From assembly GCA_937876775.1 (NCBI GenBank), contig CALEFA010000006.1:1-59192 (forward strand): a stretch of 59,192 nucleotides of DNA, in the 5' to 3' direction. Positions 17,867 through 28,045 of the stretch are shown here, piece after piece. How positions within the stretch are numbered: the stretch's first letter is position 1; the number at the start of each line of letters is the position of its first letter. This DNA comes from an uncultured Rhodobiaceae bacterium. Its GTDB lineage: Bacteria > Pseudomonadota > Alphaproteobacteria > RS24. A program made the position numbers and the translations under genes. Under the pieces are notes generated by a model, which did no database searches, had not been told where the DNA came from, and saw nothing but the letters and a program-made list of their open reading frames with translations.

Positions 17867-18900
17867 GACAATGTCTTTCTGGGGTCAAAGGCATCGCGCA
17901 CTGCCTCGCCGATGAAAATCAGCAGTGACAGCATGACTGCAATCGTGAAAAACCCTGAAAGGCCGAGCCAAGGGGCTTGCAAATTAGCTTTGCCCTGCGC
18001 CAGTAATTCGCCTAAAGAGGGCGAGCCCGGCGGCATGCCAAAGCCTAAAAAATCTAATGATGTCAATGTGGTAATGGAGGCGTTTAGAATGAAAGGCATG
18101 AAAGTTAGGGTCGCCACCATGGCGTTGGGTAAGACGTGGCGCCACATAATGGTGGCATCGCCAATACCCAGAGCGCGCGCCGCTTCAACATATTCCAGAT
18201 TGCGCGCCCGCAAAAATTCAGCTCGCACCACGCCGACCAGAGAGACCCATGAGAAAAGCAGTAGAATGCCGAGCAGAATCCAAAACCCTGGCTCAATAAT
18301 TGCCGCCATAATAATCAGCAAATAAAGTGAAGGCACGGATGTCCAAATCTCAATAAATCGCTGCATGGCCAAATCGACCCAGCCGCCAAAATAACCCTGC
18401 ACAGCCCCCGCTAAAATACCGATGAGCGATGAGGCAATGGTGAGGGCGAGGCCGAAGAAAACCGAAATGCGGAATCCGTAAATCAGCCGTGCCACAACAT
18501 CGCGCCCTTGATCATCTGTGCCGAGCCAGTTTTCAGCACTAGGAGGTGCTGGAGCCGGCACGGTGAGGTTGAGATTAATTGTATTATAGCTATAGCGTAA
18601 CGGCGGCCAAAAAATCTTCCCCCCCTTGCTTTCAATCAAATCGACAACAAACGCGTCACGATAATCAGCCTCAGTGGCGAAATCGCCGCCAAAATCAGTT
18701 TCCGGATAGGCTTTGAAAACCGGCACGTAAACACTGCCCTGAAGGATGATCAATAGAGGTTTATCATTGGCGAGAAATTCGGCAAAGCTGGTGGCGATGA
18801 ATAGAAAAGCAAACAGCCATAGGGAGATATAGCCGCGTCGATTGGCTTTGAAATTGCGCCAGCGGCGCTGATTAATCGGCGATAGCGACAGGCGTTTCAT
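17863..18900 (-). CDS. yejE: Peptide ABC transporter permease YejE
   Basis: Inner-membrane permease. The N-terminal cytoplasmic stretch NQRRWRNFKANRRGYISL precedes the first membrane span; a long periplasmic loop follows, then further spans with the permease motif EAARALGIGDATIMWRHVLP. The block NWLGTDDQGRDVVARLIYGF is typical of DppC/OppC-type subunits. 345 residues, expected for YejE. One-base overlap with yejB and four-base overlap with yejF show tight coupling. Confidence 0.95.
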   Translation of the reverse strand: MKRLSLSPINQRRWRNFKANRRGYISLWLFAFLFIATSFAEFLANDKPLLIILQGSVYVPVFKAYPETDFGGDFATEADYRDAFVVDLIESKGGKIFWPPLRYSYNTINLNLTVPAPAPPSAENWLGTDDQGRDVVARLIYGFRISVFFGLALTIASSLIGILAGAVQGYFGGWVDLAMQRFIEIWTSVPSLYLLIIMAAIIEPGFWILLGILLLFSWVSLVGVVRAEFLRARNLEYVEAARALGIGDATIMWRHVLPNAMVATLTFMPFILNASITTLTSLDFLGFGMPPGSPSLGELLAQGKANLQAPWLGLSGFFTIAVMLSLLIFIGEAVRDAFDPRKTLS

Positions 18901-19997
18901 CAGCCAGCCTCGCGGGCGTTGAAATCAATGCGCGGGTCAATCCACATATAGGTGAGGTCTGAAATTAACGTCACGACAAGACCGATGAGCCCGAAAATAT
19001 ACAGCGAGGCAAAGACCACGGGATAGTCGCGATTGATAATGCTTTCATAGGATAAAAGGCCGAGCCCATCGAGTGAGAAAATGGTTTCGATTAAGAGGGA
19101 GCCAGTGAAAAAGGCACCAATAAAGGCGCCGGGAAAACCAGCAATCACAATCAGCATGGCATTGCGGAAAACATGGCCGTAAAGCACGCGGCCCTCGGTC
19201 AGGCCCTTGGCGCGCGCCGTGGTGACATATTGCTTACGAATTTCGTCAAGAAAAGCGTTTTTGGTCAGCAGGCTTGTTGTAGCAAAACCGCCAATGCTGA
19301 GCGCCAGAACCGGCAAAAATATATGCCATAAATAATCGCCAATACGGGCAAAAAACCCTAATTCCTGCCAGTTTTCTGAGGTTAGGCCACGTAAGGGGAA
19401 CCAGTCGAAATAGCTACCGCCGGCAAAAAATACAATCAGCGCCACGGCGAATAGAAAGCCGGGAATGGCATAACCAATAATGATGATCCCTGAAGTCCAT
19501 ATGTCGAAAGCCGTGCCGTCGTTGCGCGCTTTGGCAATGCCCAACGGAATGGAGATTAAATAAGTTAACAAGGTGGTCCATAGGCCAAGGGTGATGGACA
19601 CGGGCAGTTTTTCTTTAATCAAATCGATCACTGCGACATCGCGATAATAGCTCTCGCCAAAATCAAATCTCGCATAGTCGTAAATCATTTTGAAAAATCG
19701 TTCATGCACTGGCTTATCGAATCCAAACTGGCGCTCGAGCTCAGCTATAAATTCTGGATCAAGCCCCTGCGCGCCGCGATATTTACTATTGGTGGCGGCG
19801 GCGCTGCCGGTTTGCGACATGGCATCGTTGACGGAAGAAAAACGTGCCGTGGCACCGACATCATGGCCTTGCAATTGGGCGATAATGCGTTCGACAGGCC
19901 CGCCAGGGGCAAATTGAACAATCGCAAAACTAATCGCCATAATACCGAAAATCGTCGGGATCATCAGTAACAGACGGCGCAAAATATAAGCGGCCAT
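18900..19997 (-). CDS. yejB: Peptide ABC transporter permease YejB
   Basis: Inner-membrane permease of the DppB/OppB type. It begins with the membrane span of [19 protein letters not shown] and shows [19 protein letters not shown]-like [12 protein letters not shown], and the coupling loop [20 protein letters not shown]. 365 residues. I used the ATG at 19997; a TTG two codons upstream has better spacing from GGAG and is a real alternative. About 75 bases separate it from yejA. Confidence 0.94.
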   Translation of the reverse strand: MAAYILRRLLLMIPTIFGIMAISFAIVQFAPGGPVERIIAQLQGHDVGATARFSSVNDAMSQTGSAAATNSKYRGAQGLDPEFIAELERQFGFDKPVHERFFKMIYDYARFDFGESYYRDVAVIDLIKEKLPVSITLGLWTTLLTYLISIPLGIAKARNDGTAFDIWTSGIIIIGYAIPGFLFAVALIVFFAGGSYFDWFPLRGLTSENWQELGFFARIGDYLWHIFLPVLALSIGGFATTSLLTKNAFLDEIRKQYVTTARAKGLTEGRVLYGHVFRNAMLIVIAGFPGAFIGAFFTGSLLIETIFSLDGLGLLSYESIINRDYPVVFASLYIFGLIGLVVTLISDLTYMWIDPRIDFNAREAG

Positions 19998-20072
19998 AGC
20001 CAATCCAACTCCGTTAAACCCGTCTCACGGGCCTTTAGTATGCCGATTGTAGCACGTCGGGCAAGGGTTCGC

Positions 20073-21884
20073 TTAATTACTGCTGCCGCTCGGATGCAGC
20101 CCATCGCGCCACCATAATTTCGGGAAACTGAGATTGTTCAGGGGCTTCGGCGTTTCATGCGCCAACCCTTGCCAATAGGCCAAACGCTCATGTGGAGAAT
20201 ACCATTGCGGCACCACATAATGATTGGCTAGCAATACCCGATCTAAGGCGCGGCAGGCCGCGACAAGCTCTTCGCGGCTTTTAGCAAATATCAGATTTTC
20301 GACCAGACGATCGACCGCTTCGTCTTTTATGCCAATGACATTGCGCCCGCCGGGGCGATCAGCTGCAGCGCTGGACCAATAGTCACGCTGTTCATTGCCC
20401 GGCGATTCAGATTGCGCGAAACTATAAACAATGGCGTCAAAATCATAATTGGTCACGCGGTTCTGATATTGCGTTGGATCGATGACGCGCATGCGGGCGG
20501 CAATACCGAGGCGTTTCAAATTTTGAATATAGGGCGCCACGATACGTTCAAAAGCCGGCTGCACGAGGATAAATTCAATCTCGAAAGCCTCGCCATTCTT
20601 GCTTAACTGGCCATTCTCGATACGCCAGCCAGATTTTTCCAGCAAGGCGCGAGCCTTACGCAATTGCGGGCGAATATTGCCGCTGCCATCGCTGACAGGA
20701 TTGGCGACCGGCTCGCCAAATACGGATGCTGGAACCAAATCGCGCAAAGGCTGCAATAATTTCAACTCGGCTTCGGATGGTAAACCACGGGCGGCCAATT
20801 CTGAGCCCTGAAAAAAACTGCCGTTGCGGGCATATTGGCCGTAGAACAAATTTTTATTGGTCCATTCGAAGTCATAAGCCCAGTTCAAAGCCGCGCGCAC
20901 GTTAATGTCATCAAACGGCGCCCGTCGTGTATTGAAAATAAATGCCTGCATGCCGGCGCTTTTATTGACGACGACGGTTTCGCGTTTCAGCAGGCCAGCG
21001 CTGACGGCTGGTGTGTCATATCCGGTTGCCCAAATGCGCGAAGAAAACTCGCGGCGATAATGCACCTCGCCAGCCTTTAAAGCCTCAAACGCCACCGTGT
21101 CATCGCCGAAATAAATATATTTAATCGTGTCAAAATTATAATGCCCGACCGAGACATTCAAATCTTTGGCCCAGTAATCCGCCACCCGCTGATAGCTGAT
21201 GGAGCGCCCCGGCTCGCGGGCACCAATATAATAAGGCCCCGAGCTTGGCGGAATATCCAGCGTGGTATCGCCTAAAGAGCGCCCTTCGGCACTCCAATAG
21301 GCTTTAGAGAGGATTGGCAATTGCCCGAGGATGAGCGGCAATTCGCGATTGCCAGTCTGGTCAAAGCGAAACTGAATATCATGTGGCCCGTTAATTTGAG
21401 TGTCTACCACATTGCCATAATAAGCGCGATAAAAGGGGTGCGCTTTGGTTAAGGCCTGCAGAGAGAAAGCCACGTCTTCGGCGGTAATCGGCGTGCCATC
21501 GTTAAACCGCGCTTCAGGACGCAAAATGAACCGCGCCCAGCTATAGTCATCGGCATGCGAGACGCTTTCGGCGATCAACCCATAGCTGGCACTCGGCTCA
21601 TTCATGCTTGAGTGCATAAGGGTGTCATGAATCATGCCCAAGCCATCGGCGGTATTGCCTTTGATGGTAAACGGGTTGAGGTTGTCGAAGCTGCCGATGG
21701 CGGCAATGCGCACTTCACCGCCTTTCGGGGCATCAGGCTTGGCATAAGGAAAATGGGTAAAGCCTTTTTCAAGTTCCGGCGCCCCAAACAACGACAGCCC
21801 ATGGCGCATGGTCTCAGCACTGGCTGCTGACATCAGTAAGCTGAAGGTTAAAACAGATGAAAAAACAGTGGCGAGCAGACGCAT
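20073..21884 (-). CDS. yejA: Peptide ABC transporter substrate-binding protein YejA/YepA-like
   Basis: Periplasmic solute-binding protein (SBP family 5). A cleavable signal peptide begins MRLLATVFSSVLTFSLL and ends in ASA before ETMRHG. Characteristic blocks are FDNLNPFTIKGN, FNDGTPITAEDVAFSL and NVRAALNWAYDFEW. The start at 21884 has GGAG upstream; a start 14 codons earlier lacks one. 603 residues, normal. It heads the yejABEF unit. In E. coli this system imports peptides such as microcin C; in Agrobacterium YejBEF with YepA imports muropeptides. The adjacent NlpC/P60 and aminopeptidase genes favour the latter. Confidence 0.94.
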   Translation of the reverse strand: MRLLATVFSSVLTFSLLMSAASAETMRHGLSLFGAPELEKGFTHFPYAKPDAPKGGEVRIAAIGSFDNLNPFTIKGNTADGLGMIHDTLMHSSMNEPSASYGLIAESVSHADDYSWARFILRPEARFNDGTPITAEDVAFSLQALTKAHPFYRAYYGNVVDTQINGPHDIQFRFDQTGNRELPLILGQLPILSKAYWSAEGRSLGDTTLDIPPSSGPYYIGAREPGRSISYQRVADYWAKDLNVSVGHYNFDTIKYIYFGDDTVAFEALKAGEVHYRREFSSRIWATGYDTPAVSAGLLKRETVVVNKSAGMQAFIFNTRRAPFDDINVRAALNWAYDFEWTNKNLFYGQYARNGSFFQGSELAARGLPSEAELKLLQPLRDLVPASVFGEPVANPVSDGSGNIRPQLRKARALLEKSGWRIENGQLSKNGEAFEIEFILVQPAFERIVAPYIQNLKRLGIAARMRVIDPTQYQNRVTNYDFDAIVYSFAQSESPGNEQRDYWSSAAADRPGGRNVIGIKDEAVDRLVENLIFAKSREELVAACRALDRVLLANHYVVPQWYSPHERLAYWQGLAHETPKPLNNLSFPKLWWRDGLHPSGSSN

Positions 21885-21990
21885 AAAATCTCCAAAGTCG
21901 TGATCATAAATCAGACCATTACTCAAGCAAAAGCCTTGCTTTCATACAAGGGGGCTATTGCCCCAAAAGCAGACCATTAACCGTAAAGGT

Positions 21991-22506
21991 TTATTTTAAG
22001 CTGTCGAGATAAGCGATGATGTTGGCGCGGTCGTTGGCTTTGCGGAGTCCGGCAAACGCCATATTTGTGCCAACGGCATATTTTTTCGGGTTTTCCAAAA
22101 AGCCATTCAGCGCTTCATAGTCCCAATTGCCGCCGTGTGAGCCAAGTGCTTCGGAATAAGTGAAACCAGCAACGCCACCAACAGAGCGGTCAACGACGCC
22201 CCAAAGTGCGGGCCCAATTTTATTTGCGCCTCCGGATTCGAAACTATGGCAAGAAACGCATTTTTTTGCGGTTTTCATACCCTTTTCGATGGATGCGGTT
22301 TGTAGCAATTCAGCGATTGGCACAATTTCTTCGGCTTCTGCGGCCTGCGCGACAGCGCCTTCTTCAATGACACCCTCAACAACATAGGCCTGCGGGTTAG
22401 CGGGTTCTGTTTGAAACAAAATGTCGCCCAAGTTCTGAACACCAAGATAGACCAGCAGTGTGAACAGGACGGCACCTGCAATTTTATTTAGCTCGAAAGA
22501 ATCCAT
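21991..22506 (-). CDS. Membrane-anchored class I cytochrome c (CycM/c552-like)
   Basis: Electron carrier between respiratory complexes on the periplasmic side. An uncleaved N-terminal span (AGAVLFTLLVYLGVQNL, about residues 10-26) and an alanine/glutamate-rich linker precede the cytochrome domain. Heme-binding CVSCH is at 83-87, IGPALWGV follows, and the axial methionine lies in GTNMAFAGL near 148. 171 residues, matching CycM-like proteins, which pass electrons from bc1 to an aa3 oxidase. It stands alone, divergent from kdsB. The gap to yejA (21885-21990) holds only a small GGGGC/GCCCC hairpin without a T run. Confidence 0.92.
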   Translation of the reverse strand: MDSFELNKIAGAVLFTLLVYLGVQNLGDILFQTEPANPQAYVVEGVIEEGAVAQAAEAEEIVPIAELLQTASIEKGMKTAKKCVSCHSFESGGANKIGPALWGVVDRSVGGVAGFTYSEALGSHGGNWDYEALNGFLENPKKYAVGTNMAFAGLRKANDRANIIAYLDSLK

Positions 22507-22667
22507 TTTTTACCCCAATTTCGTATTGTGCGGGTTGTTAAAAATCTGACTGCACCTTACGCTTTTAGCACGCTTTAGGCTTGCGGCGTAGCGTCGCACA
22601 GATTAGGAAAAGAGGCGCCGAGTCGCAAGTGTTGTGAGACTCCTGCGTTCGGTGATTTGGAGATAAA

Positions 22668-23411
22668 ATGTCGGCTGTGGAAAACCCTATTATTCTGATT
22701 CCAGCGCGTATGGCGTCAACCCGCTTGCCCAACAAGCCCTTGGCGATGATTGCTGGTCTGCCGATGATTGTGCAAGTCTGGCAGCGCGCCATGGAAGCTG
22801 ATTGTGGCCGCGTGGTGGTGGCGGCTGCTGAGCAAGAAATCGCTGATGCGGTAAAAGCAGTGGGGGGCGAAGCCATTTTGACCGACCCTGACTTGCCATC
22901 TGGCTCAGACCGGATTTTTCAGGCCCTGATGCGGGTGGATGCCGACGGTAAACATGATGCGATTATTAATCTACAGGGTGATTTACCAACCCTTGATCCG
23001 CAAATTGTTAAAACCGTTGTTGATATCCTGCCGGGCCATGATATGTCGACCTTGGTGGCTGAAATTACGACGCCGGAAGAACGCGATAATCCAAATGTCG
23101 TGAAAGCTATTTTGTCGATGGCACCGCAGGCAAAAATCGGCCGCGCCTTATACTTCACACGGTCGACTGCGCCGAGCGGCGAGGGCCCGCTTTATCACCA
23201 TATTGGCATTTACGCCTATCAGCGCGCCGCTTTGGAAAAATTTGTGTCACTGCCGCCATCGCCTCTTGAACAGCGCGAGCGGTTAGAACAATTGCGCGGC
23301 TTGGAAGCCGGCATGAGCATTGCCGCGGCCTGTGTTGACACGGTACCTGTTGGCGTTGATGCGCCCGATGATCTTGCGCTTGCCGATAGGCTGCTAAGCG
23401 CTAAAACGTAG
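22668..23411 (+). CDS. kdsB: 3-deoxy-manno-octulosonate cytidylyltransferase KdsB
   Basis: Activates KDO with CTP to CMP-KDO for lipid A-core assembly, so the organism makes LPS. Nucleotidyltransferase motif IPARMASTRLPNKPLAMI at about residues 11-28, then LPSGSDRIFQAL, NLQGDLP, and YHHIGIYAYQRAALEKF near the C-terminus. 247 residues, normal. GGAG precedes the ATG. The prephenate dehydratase gene follows after 26 bases. Confidence 0.96.
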   Translation: MSAVENPIILIPARMASTRLPNKPLAMIAGLPMIVQVWQRAMEADCGRVVVAAAEQEIADAVKAVGGEAILTDPDLPSGSDRIFQALMRVDADGKHDAIINLQGDLPTLDPQIVKTVVDILPGHDMSTLVAEITTPEERDNPNVVKAILSMAPQAKIGRALYFTRSTAPSGEGPLYHHIGIYAYQRAALEKFVSLPPSPLEQRERLEQLRGLEAGMSIAAACVDTVPVGVDAPDDLALADRLLSAKT

Positions 23412-23437
23412 AATATAGTCAAGGTTAGGAATCGATT

Positions 23438-24280
23438 ATGGCGAAAATAGCATTTCAAGGTGAGGCTGGGGCCAACTCGCATATTGCGTGTCAGCGGCTC
23501 TATCCTGATATGGAGGTTTTACCATGCGCCACTTTCGATGACGCTTTTGCGGCCTTGCGCGATGGAGATGTGGCTCTGGCAATGATGCCAATCGAAAATA
23601 CGGTAGCCGGTCGTGTGGCCGATATTCACCGGCTTTTGCCCGGCGGTGGTCTGTATATTATTGGCGAATATTTCATGCGCATTAACCATTGCCTATTGGC
23701 CATGCCGGGCGCCAAGGAAGCTGATTTGACCCATGTGCACAGCCACGAAATGGCTTTGGGCCAGTGCCGTAATGTGATCCGCGAATTATCGCTGAAACCG
23801 GTCGTGGCGGCGGATACGGCGGGCGCGGCGCGTGATTTAGCGGCATTAAAAACCGCCACTCATGGTGCCATTGCCAGCCAACTGGCAGCACAGATTTATG
23901 GCCTTGATGTCCTGCGCGAGAATATTGAAGACAGCAGCACCAACACCACACGGTTTTTGGTGATGTCGGCCAGTCCAGATGATGCTGAACCCGATGCTGG
24001 TGATGTGATTACGAGTTTCATTTTCCGTGTCCGCAATACCCCCGCCGCGCTTTATAAAGCGCTCGGCGGTTTTGCCACGAATAATGTCAACATGACCAAG
24101 CTTGAGAGCTATCAACCAAATGGCTTTCTGGCGACGCAATTCTATGCCGATGTTGAGGGTCATCCGGAAAGTGAGCCGGTACGCCTAGCCTTAGAAGAAC
24201 TGAATTTCTATTGTTCTGAAATGGATATTTTGGGCGTGTATAAAGCCGCACCGGAGCGTGCCGCTCTAAAAGACGGATAA
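23438..24280 (+). CDS. pheA: Prephenate dehydratase PheA (with ACT domain)
   Basis: Converts prephenate to phenylpyruvate in phenylalanine synthesis. The catalytic domain opens with IAFQGEAGANSHIAC, then MMPIENTVAGRVADIHRLL and the TRFLV block (NTTRFLVMS). The C-terminal ACT domain (ALYKALGGFATNNVNMTKLE) would bind phenylalanine for feedback; its usual ESRP is ESYQP here. There is no fused chorismate mutase. 280 residues, normal for the stand-alone form. kdsB-pheA neighbourship is common in alphaproteobacteria. Confidence 0.95.
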   Translation: MAKIAFQGEAGANSHIACQRLYPDMEVLPCATFDDAFAALRDGDVALAMMPIENTVAGRVADIHRLLPGGGLYIIGEYFMRINHCLLAMPGAKEADLTHVHSHEMALGQCRNVIRELSLKPVVAADTAGAARDLAALKTATHGAIASQLAAQIYGLDVLRENIEDSSTNTTRFLVMSASPDDAEPDAGDVITSFIFRVRNTPAALYKALGGFATNNVNMTKLESYQPNGFLATQFYADVEGHPESEPVRLALEELNFYCSEMDILGVYKAAPERAALKDG

Positions 24281-24299
24281 TTATCCGCTTGGTTTTGGT

Positions 24300-25238
24300 T
24301 TAGCCCTCAGCAAAAGCTTTCATCAGCTGATGGGCAATCGCCATTTCTGGCGGCACGCCGAGCGGCCCATTGCCAGCCATTGAGCTTTGCGCTTCCGCCC
24401 GTGTTACCCATTTGGCGTCTTCCAATTCGTCATCACCCAAATGAATACCCATATGCGTGGCTTCGGCCATGCAGCCTATCATCAGCGAGCCGGGGAAGGG
24501 CCATGGCTGGGTACCCAAATAGCGTACGCTGTTAATTTCAATACCGGCCTCTTCCATTAACTCGCGGGCCACCGCTTCTTCAATTGTTTCGCCCGGCTCC
24601 ATAAAGCCAGCGAGGGCTGAAAACATATTTTCAGGCCAACCTTTTTGCCGCCCGACAAGGCAGTTTTCGCCATGTGTAGCCAACATGATGACCACCGGAT
24701 CGGTGCGCGGGAAATGTTCGGTTTGGCAACTGCCGCAGCTCCGCTTATAGCCGCCTTCAGCGATTTGGCTGGGCTGGCCACATTGGGCGCAAAAGCCATG
24801 GCGCATATTCCAATCGAGCATGCCTTTGGCCTGCGCCAAAATTGCCAATTCAGTGCGCGGCATATCGCCGACGGCGGCCAGCGCGCGTAAATCTTCGAAT
24901 AGACCCATACCTTTGAACGGGCCCATATCTTCAGGATTGCTCATCTCGCTAATGTCGACAGCAAAAAGCGGCTTGCCGCGTCGGTTGAGGCCGAGAAAGA
25001 CCACCAAACTATCTGGCCGCAGGGCGTCGGCAAAAGCCGCGCGTGGCAACCAACCGACATCGCGGCCTTGGCCAGCCTCAATTTCGGGCAGTACCAGCGG
25101 CGCCAGACGCCAAAATGGAACAAGAAGCGCCGAATCACTTGCGAATTGTCCAGCCAACCAAACGTCATTACTGCGCAAATGCCCAGCGCGATCCAGCGGG
25201 TTATTGGCAAACATAATCGGATTTTCAGATAAGGCCAT
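24300..25238 (-). CDS. nudC: NAD(+) diphosphatase / mRNA decapping enzyme NudC
   Basis: Nudix hydrolase that cleaves NADH and removes NAD caps from RNA. A zinc ribbon is seen as CAQCG...CGSC near residues 145-167, followed by the Nudix box GFMEPGETIEEAVARELMEE with EEAGI, and the SQPWPFPxS-type motif TQPWPFPGSLM that defines the NADH pyrophosphatase branch. 312 residues, normal. It converges with pheA across 19 bases. Confidence 0.95.
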   Translation of the reverse strand: MALSENPIMFANNPLDRAGHLRSNDVWLAGQFASDSALLVPFWRLAPLVLPEIEAGQGRDVGWLPRAAFADALRPDSLVVFLGLNRRGKPLFAVDISEMSNPEDMGPFKGMGLFEDLRALAAVGDMPRTELAILAQAKGMLDWNMRHGFCAQCGQPSQIAEGGYKRSCGSCQTEHFPRTDPVVIMLATHGENCLVGRQKGWPENMFSALAGFMEPGETIEEAVARELMEEAGIEINSVRYLGTQPWPFPGSLMIGCMAEATHMGIHLGDDELEDAKWVTRAEAQSSMAGNGPLGVPPEMAIAHQLMKAFAEG

Positions 25239-25385
25239 TGTGCTCTCCTCGGGGGCTTACGCGATTGCAGTCGAAATCGACCTAAATCTGCCACGCTGAG
25301 GCCAAACGGGCAAGGGCTTGCGGGTTTGTTCAGAATCAATTGGGTGCAAGTGCGATAAGGGGGTTTTGTCAGCGCCGCTGTCTGC

Positions 25386-25391
25386 TATATT
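25386..25391 (+). promoter_or_regulatory. -10 box of the SRP RNA gene
   Basis: TATATT stands five bases before the predicted first base (25397) of the SRP RNA. A weak -35 (GTTTTG, 25363-25368) lies 17 bases upstream. The spacing fits direct transcription start at the mature 5' end. Confidence 0.5.
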
Positions 25392-25396
25392 GCCTT

Positions 25397-25492
25397 GGGA
25401 GATTGGCGGCAGACGTATTCCTCGCCAACCGGGTCAGGTCCGGAAGGAAGCAGCCCTAACGAGATCGGTGCGGGTTGCCTGTCCAGTCTCCC
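25397..25492 (+). ncRNA. ffs: Signal recognition particle RNA (4.5S-type)
   Basis: RNA core of the signal recognition particle that binds Ffh and targets membrane proteins. The universally conserved apical part is unmistakable: GGTCAGGTCCGGAAGGAAGC, then AGCCCTAACGAGA and GTGCGGGTTGCC on the returning arm. The ends GGGAGATT and AGTCTCCC pair to close one long hairpin of about 96 bases. Position just upstream of dnaX is common in alphaproteobacteria. Confidence 0.95.
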
Positions 25493-25537
25493 ACCTATGC
25501 GCTCAGCGCGTCTTGTAAGAGGAAACGGTCAGCAATA

Positions 25538-27451
25538 ATGGATTCTGAAGACGACTTAAGCGTTGCCGACCAAGGGCCAGTCATAACCGAGGATGCGCCG
25601 GGTTTTGATATGTTGGCCGACGCCGATTCTGACAATCAAATCGCTGTCCAAAAAAGCTATCAAGTTTTAGCGCGCAAATATCGCCCCCAAAACTTTGACG
25701 ATTTAATTGGCCAAGAAGCCATGGTGCTAACCCTGACCAATGCGTTTGAAAGCGGCCGTATTGCTCATGCCTTTATGTTGACCGGTGTGCGTGGGGTCGG
25801 CAAAACCACCACCGCGCGGATTCTGGCGCGGGCTTTGAATTACGCCGCCGATGGCGTCGATGGCCCGTCTATAGAGCTCGACGAAATGGGTTTTCATTGC
25901 GATGCCATTATGCAGGGCAATCATGTCGATGTGATGGAAATGGATGCGGCCTCGCGCACCGGCATCAATGACATTCGCGAAATTATTGAGAGCGTGCGTT
26001 ATATGCCAGCCTCAGCACGCTATAAAGTCTATATTATTGATGAGGTGCACATGCTTTCAAAGGCGGCCTTTAATGGCTTGCTGAAAACCTTGGAAGAACC
26101 GCCCGAACACGTCAAATTTATCTTTGCGACGACTGAAATTAGGCAAGTGCCAGTAACGGTTTTGTCGCGCTGCCAACGTTTTGATTTGCGTCGCCTCGGA
26201 GCTGATGACACACAAAAATTACTGCATAAGGTTTGCGCCGCAGAAAATGAGTCAGTGCCTGATGAAGCGCTGGCGCTCATAGCGCGCGCCGCTGATGGTT
26301 CGGCGCGTGATGCGCTGTCTTTGCTCGATCGGGCTTTGGCTCACGTTGATCCGGCGCAAGGCGATGGCGCCGCCCTGACGGCCGATACCATGCGCGGCCT
26401 TTTGGGGTTGGCCGATCGCGGGCGGGTGTTCGACCTTTTTGACATGATGATGAGCGGCCGCGTCTCTGAGGCGCTGGCTGAATTTGAAGCACAATATAAT
26501 ATGGGCGCCGATCCAGCTGTTATTCTGGCCGATTTGGCTGAGTTAACACATTGGCTGACGCGGCTAAAATTCGTTGAGGGGGCAGGCGATGATGTTACGT
26601 TTTCAGCTCCGTTGCGCCTGCGTGGTCAACAAGCCTCGGAAGCCTTGTCGACCCGCGTATTATCGCGCGCTTGGCAGATTTTGCTGCAAGGCCATGACGA
26701 AACCTTGCGCGCTTTGAATGGTCGTGCGGCAGCTGAAATGGTCATCATTCGCATGGCTCACTTGGCCGACGCGCCGACGCCGGAAGAATTATTGAAACAA
26801 TGGGAAAGCGCACCGGCAGAGGTGGCCCCCTCAGCATCGACCGGGTCTCCGGCGCCAGCGTCACCTGCGCCTCAGGCTTCCGCCGCCCCATCGTCCCAGA
26901 CCCAAGCCAGTTCGTCGGCTTCCGTGGGCAATGGCGGCAGCAGCGGTGCGGCCAATGGCGAAACTGCTCGCTTGACGCAGCCGCAGACAGAGTTTCAGCC
27001 GCCCGTTTTACAAAATTTTGCGGCCCTGATTGCCTTGGTCGAGCAGAACCGCGACATTGGCCTAAAACACGCGCTTGAGAATGGCGTGCATTTGGTGCGT
27101 TTTGAACCGGCGCATGGCGAGCGCGCTGGCCGCGTTGAACTGCGCTTGGCTGAGGGGCAGGCTAATATCGCACAAGATTTGACCCGCAAATTGCGCCAAT
27201 GGACGGGGCAGAATTGGGTGATTTCATTGTCCAGCGAGCGCGGTGCGGTGACGGTTGCCAGCGTACGCCAATCGGAAGCCGAACTCCGCCATGCAGCAGC
27301 TTTGGAAGATCCGCAGGTGAAATCGGTTTTGTCGATTTTTCCCGACGCACAAATTGTTTCGGTTAGTGATTTCTCAGCTGATGCCCTGCCTGCTGTCGAT
27401 GATGGCATGACGCCGGTAGATGCCGATGAGTATCCGGATGAGGATGCATAG
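25538..27451 (+). CDS. dnaX: DNA polymerase III subunit gamma/tau DnaX
   Basis: Clamp-loader ATPase. AAA+ domain: Walker [12 protein letters not shown] at about residues 84-94, DEVHML (Walker B), SRC motif SRCQRFD. The zinc-binding cysteines between Walker A and [10 protein letters not shown] are gone; only one cysteine (FHCDAI) remains, as in other alphaproteobacterial DnaX. A Pro/Ala/Ser-rich linker at about 430-480 leads to tau-specific domains that bind DnaB and the polymerase. The ATG at 25538 (MDSEDDLS) has GAGGAAA upstream; earlier starts lie in the SRP RNA. 637 residues. No frameshift slippery site for gamma was seen. Confidence 0.96.
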   Translation: MDSEDDLSVADQGPVITEDAPGFDMLADADSDNQIAVQKSYQVLARKYRPQNFDDLIGQEAMVLTLTNAFESGRIAHAFMLTGVRGVGKTTTARILARALNYAADGVDGPSIELDEMGFHCDAIMQGNHVDVMEMDAASRTGINDIREIIESVRYMPASARYKVYIIDEVHMLSKAAFNGLLKTLEEPPEHVKFIFATTEIRQVPVTVLSRCQRFDLRRLGADDTQKLLHKVCAAENESVPDEALALIARAADGSARDALSLLDRALAHVDPAQGDGAALTADTMRGLLGLADRGRVFDLFDMMMSGRVSEALAEFEAQYNMGADPAVILADLAELTHWLTRLKFVEGAGDDVTFSAPLRLRGQQASEALSTRVLSRAWQILLQGHDETLRALNGRAAAEMVIIRMAHLADAPTPEELLKQWESAPAEVAPSASTGSPAPASPAPQASAAPSSQTQASSSASVGNGGSSGAANGETARLTQPQTEFQPPVLQNFAALIALVEQNRDIGLKHALENGVHLVRFEPAHGERAGRVELRLAEGQANIAQDLTRKLRQWTGQNWVISLSSERGAVTVASVRQSEAELRHAAALEDPQVKSVLSIFPDAQIVSVSDFSADALPAVDDGMTPVDADEYPDEDA

Positions 27452-27456
27452 GGGCG

Positions 27457-28044
27457 ATGGCAGGGCAGGAAATTGAAGATTTAGTCAAATATTTGGCGCG
27501 TCTGCCGGGCTTGGGGCCACGTTCAGCGCGGCGTGCGGTTTTGCAATTAATGCGGCGGCGCGAGAGCTTGCTCGACCCGCTTTCCGATGCGTTGCAAGCG
27601 GCGCGCGATAATGTGAAAACCTGCAGCTCGTGCGGCACTATTGATACACGCGATCCATGCACAATTTGCACCGACCCACGTCGCGACGAGTCAGTGATTT
27701 GCGTGGTCGAGGATGTGGGTGATTTATGGGCGTTGGAACGCGCGCAGGCCATGAAAGGGCGCTATCACGTTCTGGGTGGCTGTTTATCGGCGCTCGATGG
27801 TGTTGGGCCGGAAGAACTCAATATGTCGGGGCTAAGAAGTCGTTGCGCCAAGCCCGAGGTCAGCGAAATTATTATCGCCACCAATGCTACGGTCGAGGGG
27901 CAAACAACGGCGCATTATATTATGGACATGCTGGATGACACGCCGCTGAAGGTGACGCGTCTGGCGCATGGCGTTCCGGTCGGCGGTGAGTTGGATTATC
28001 TCGACGATGGCACGCTGATTGCCGCTATGAAATCGCGACGCTAG
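27457..28044 (+). CDS. recR: Recombination protein RecR
   Basis: Works with RecF/RecO in gap repair. Helix-hairpin-helix [17 protein letters not shown] at about residues 14-30, zinc finger [16 protein letters not shown] at about 57-72, and a Toprim domain ([28 protein letters not shown]). 195 residues, normal. It starts five bases after dnaX. The gene normally between them, ybaB/ebfC, is absent. It converges with rmuC with a one-base gap. Confidence 0.96.
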   Translation: MAGQEIEDLVKYLARLPGLGPRSARRAVLQLMRRRESLLDPLSDALQAARDNVKTCSSCGTIDTRDPCTICTDPRRDESVICVVEDVGDLWALERAQAMKGRYHVLGGCLSALDGVGPEELNMSGLRSRCAKPEVSEIIIATNATVEGQTTAHYIMDMLDDTPLKVTRLAHGVPVGGELDYLDDGTLIAAMKSRR

Positions 28045-28045
28045 G

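Noticed and set aside
25475-25537. dnaX extended to a start at 25475
   Set aside because: The extra codons overlap the 3' arm of the SRP RNA.
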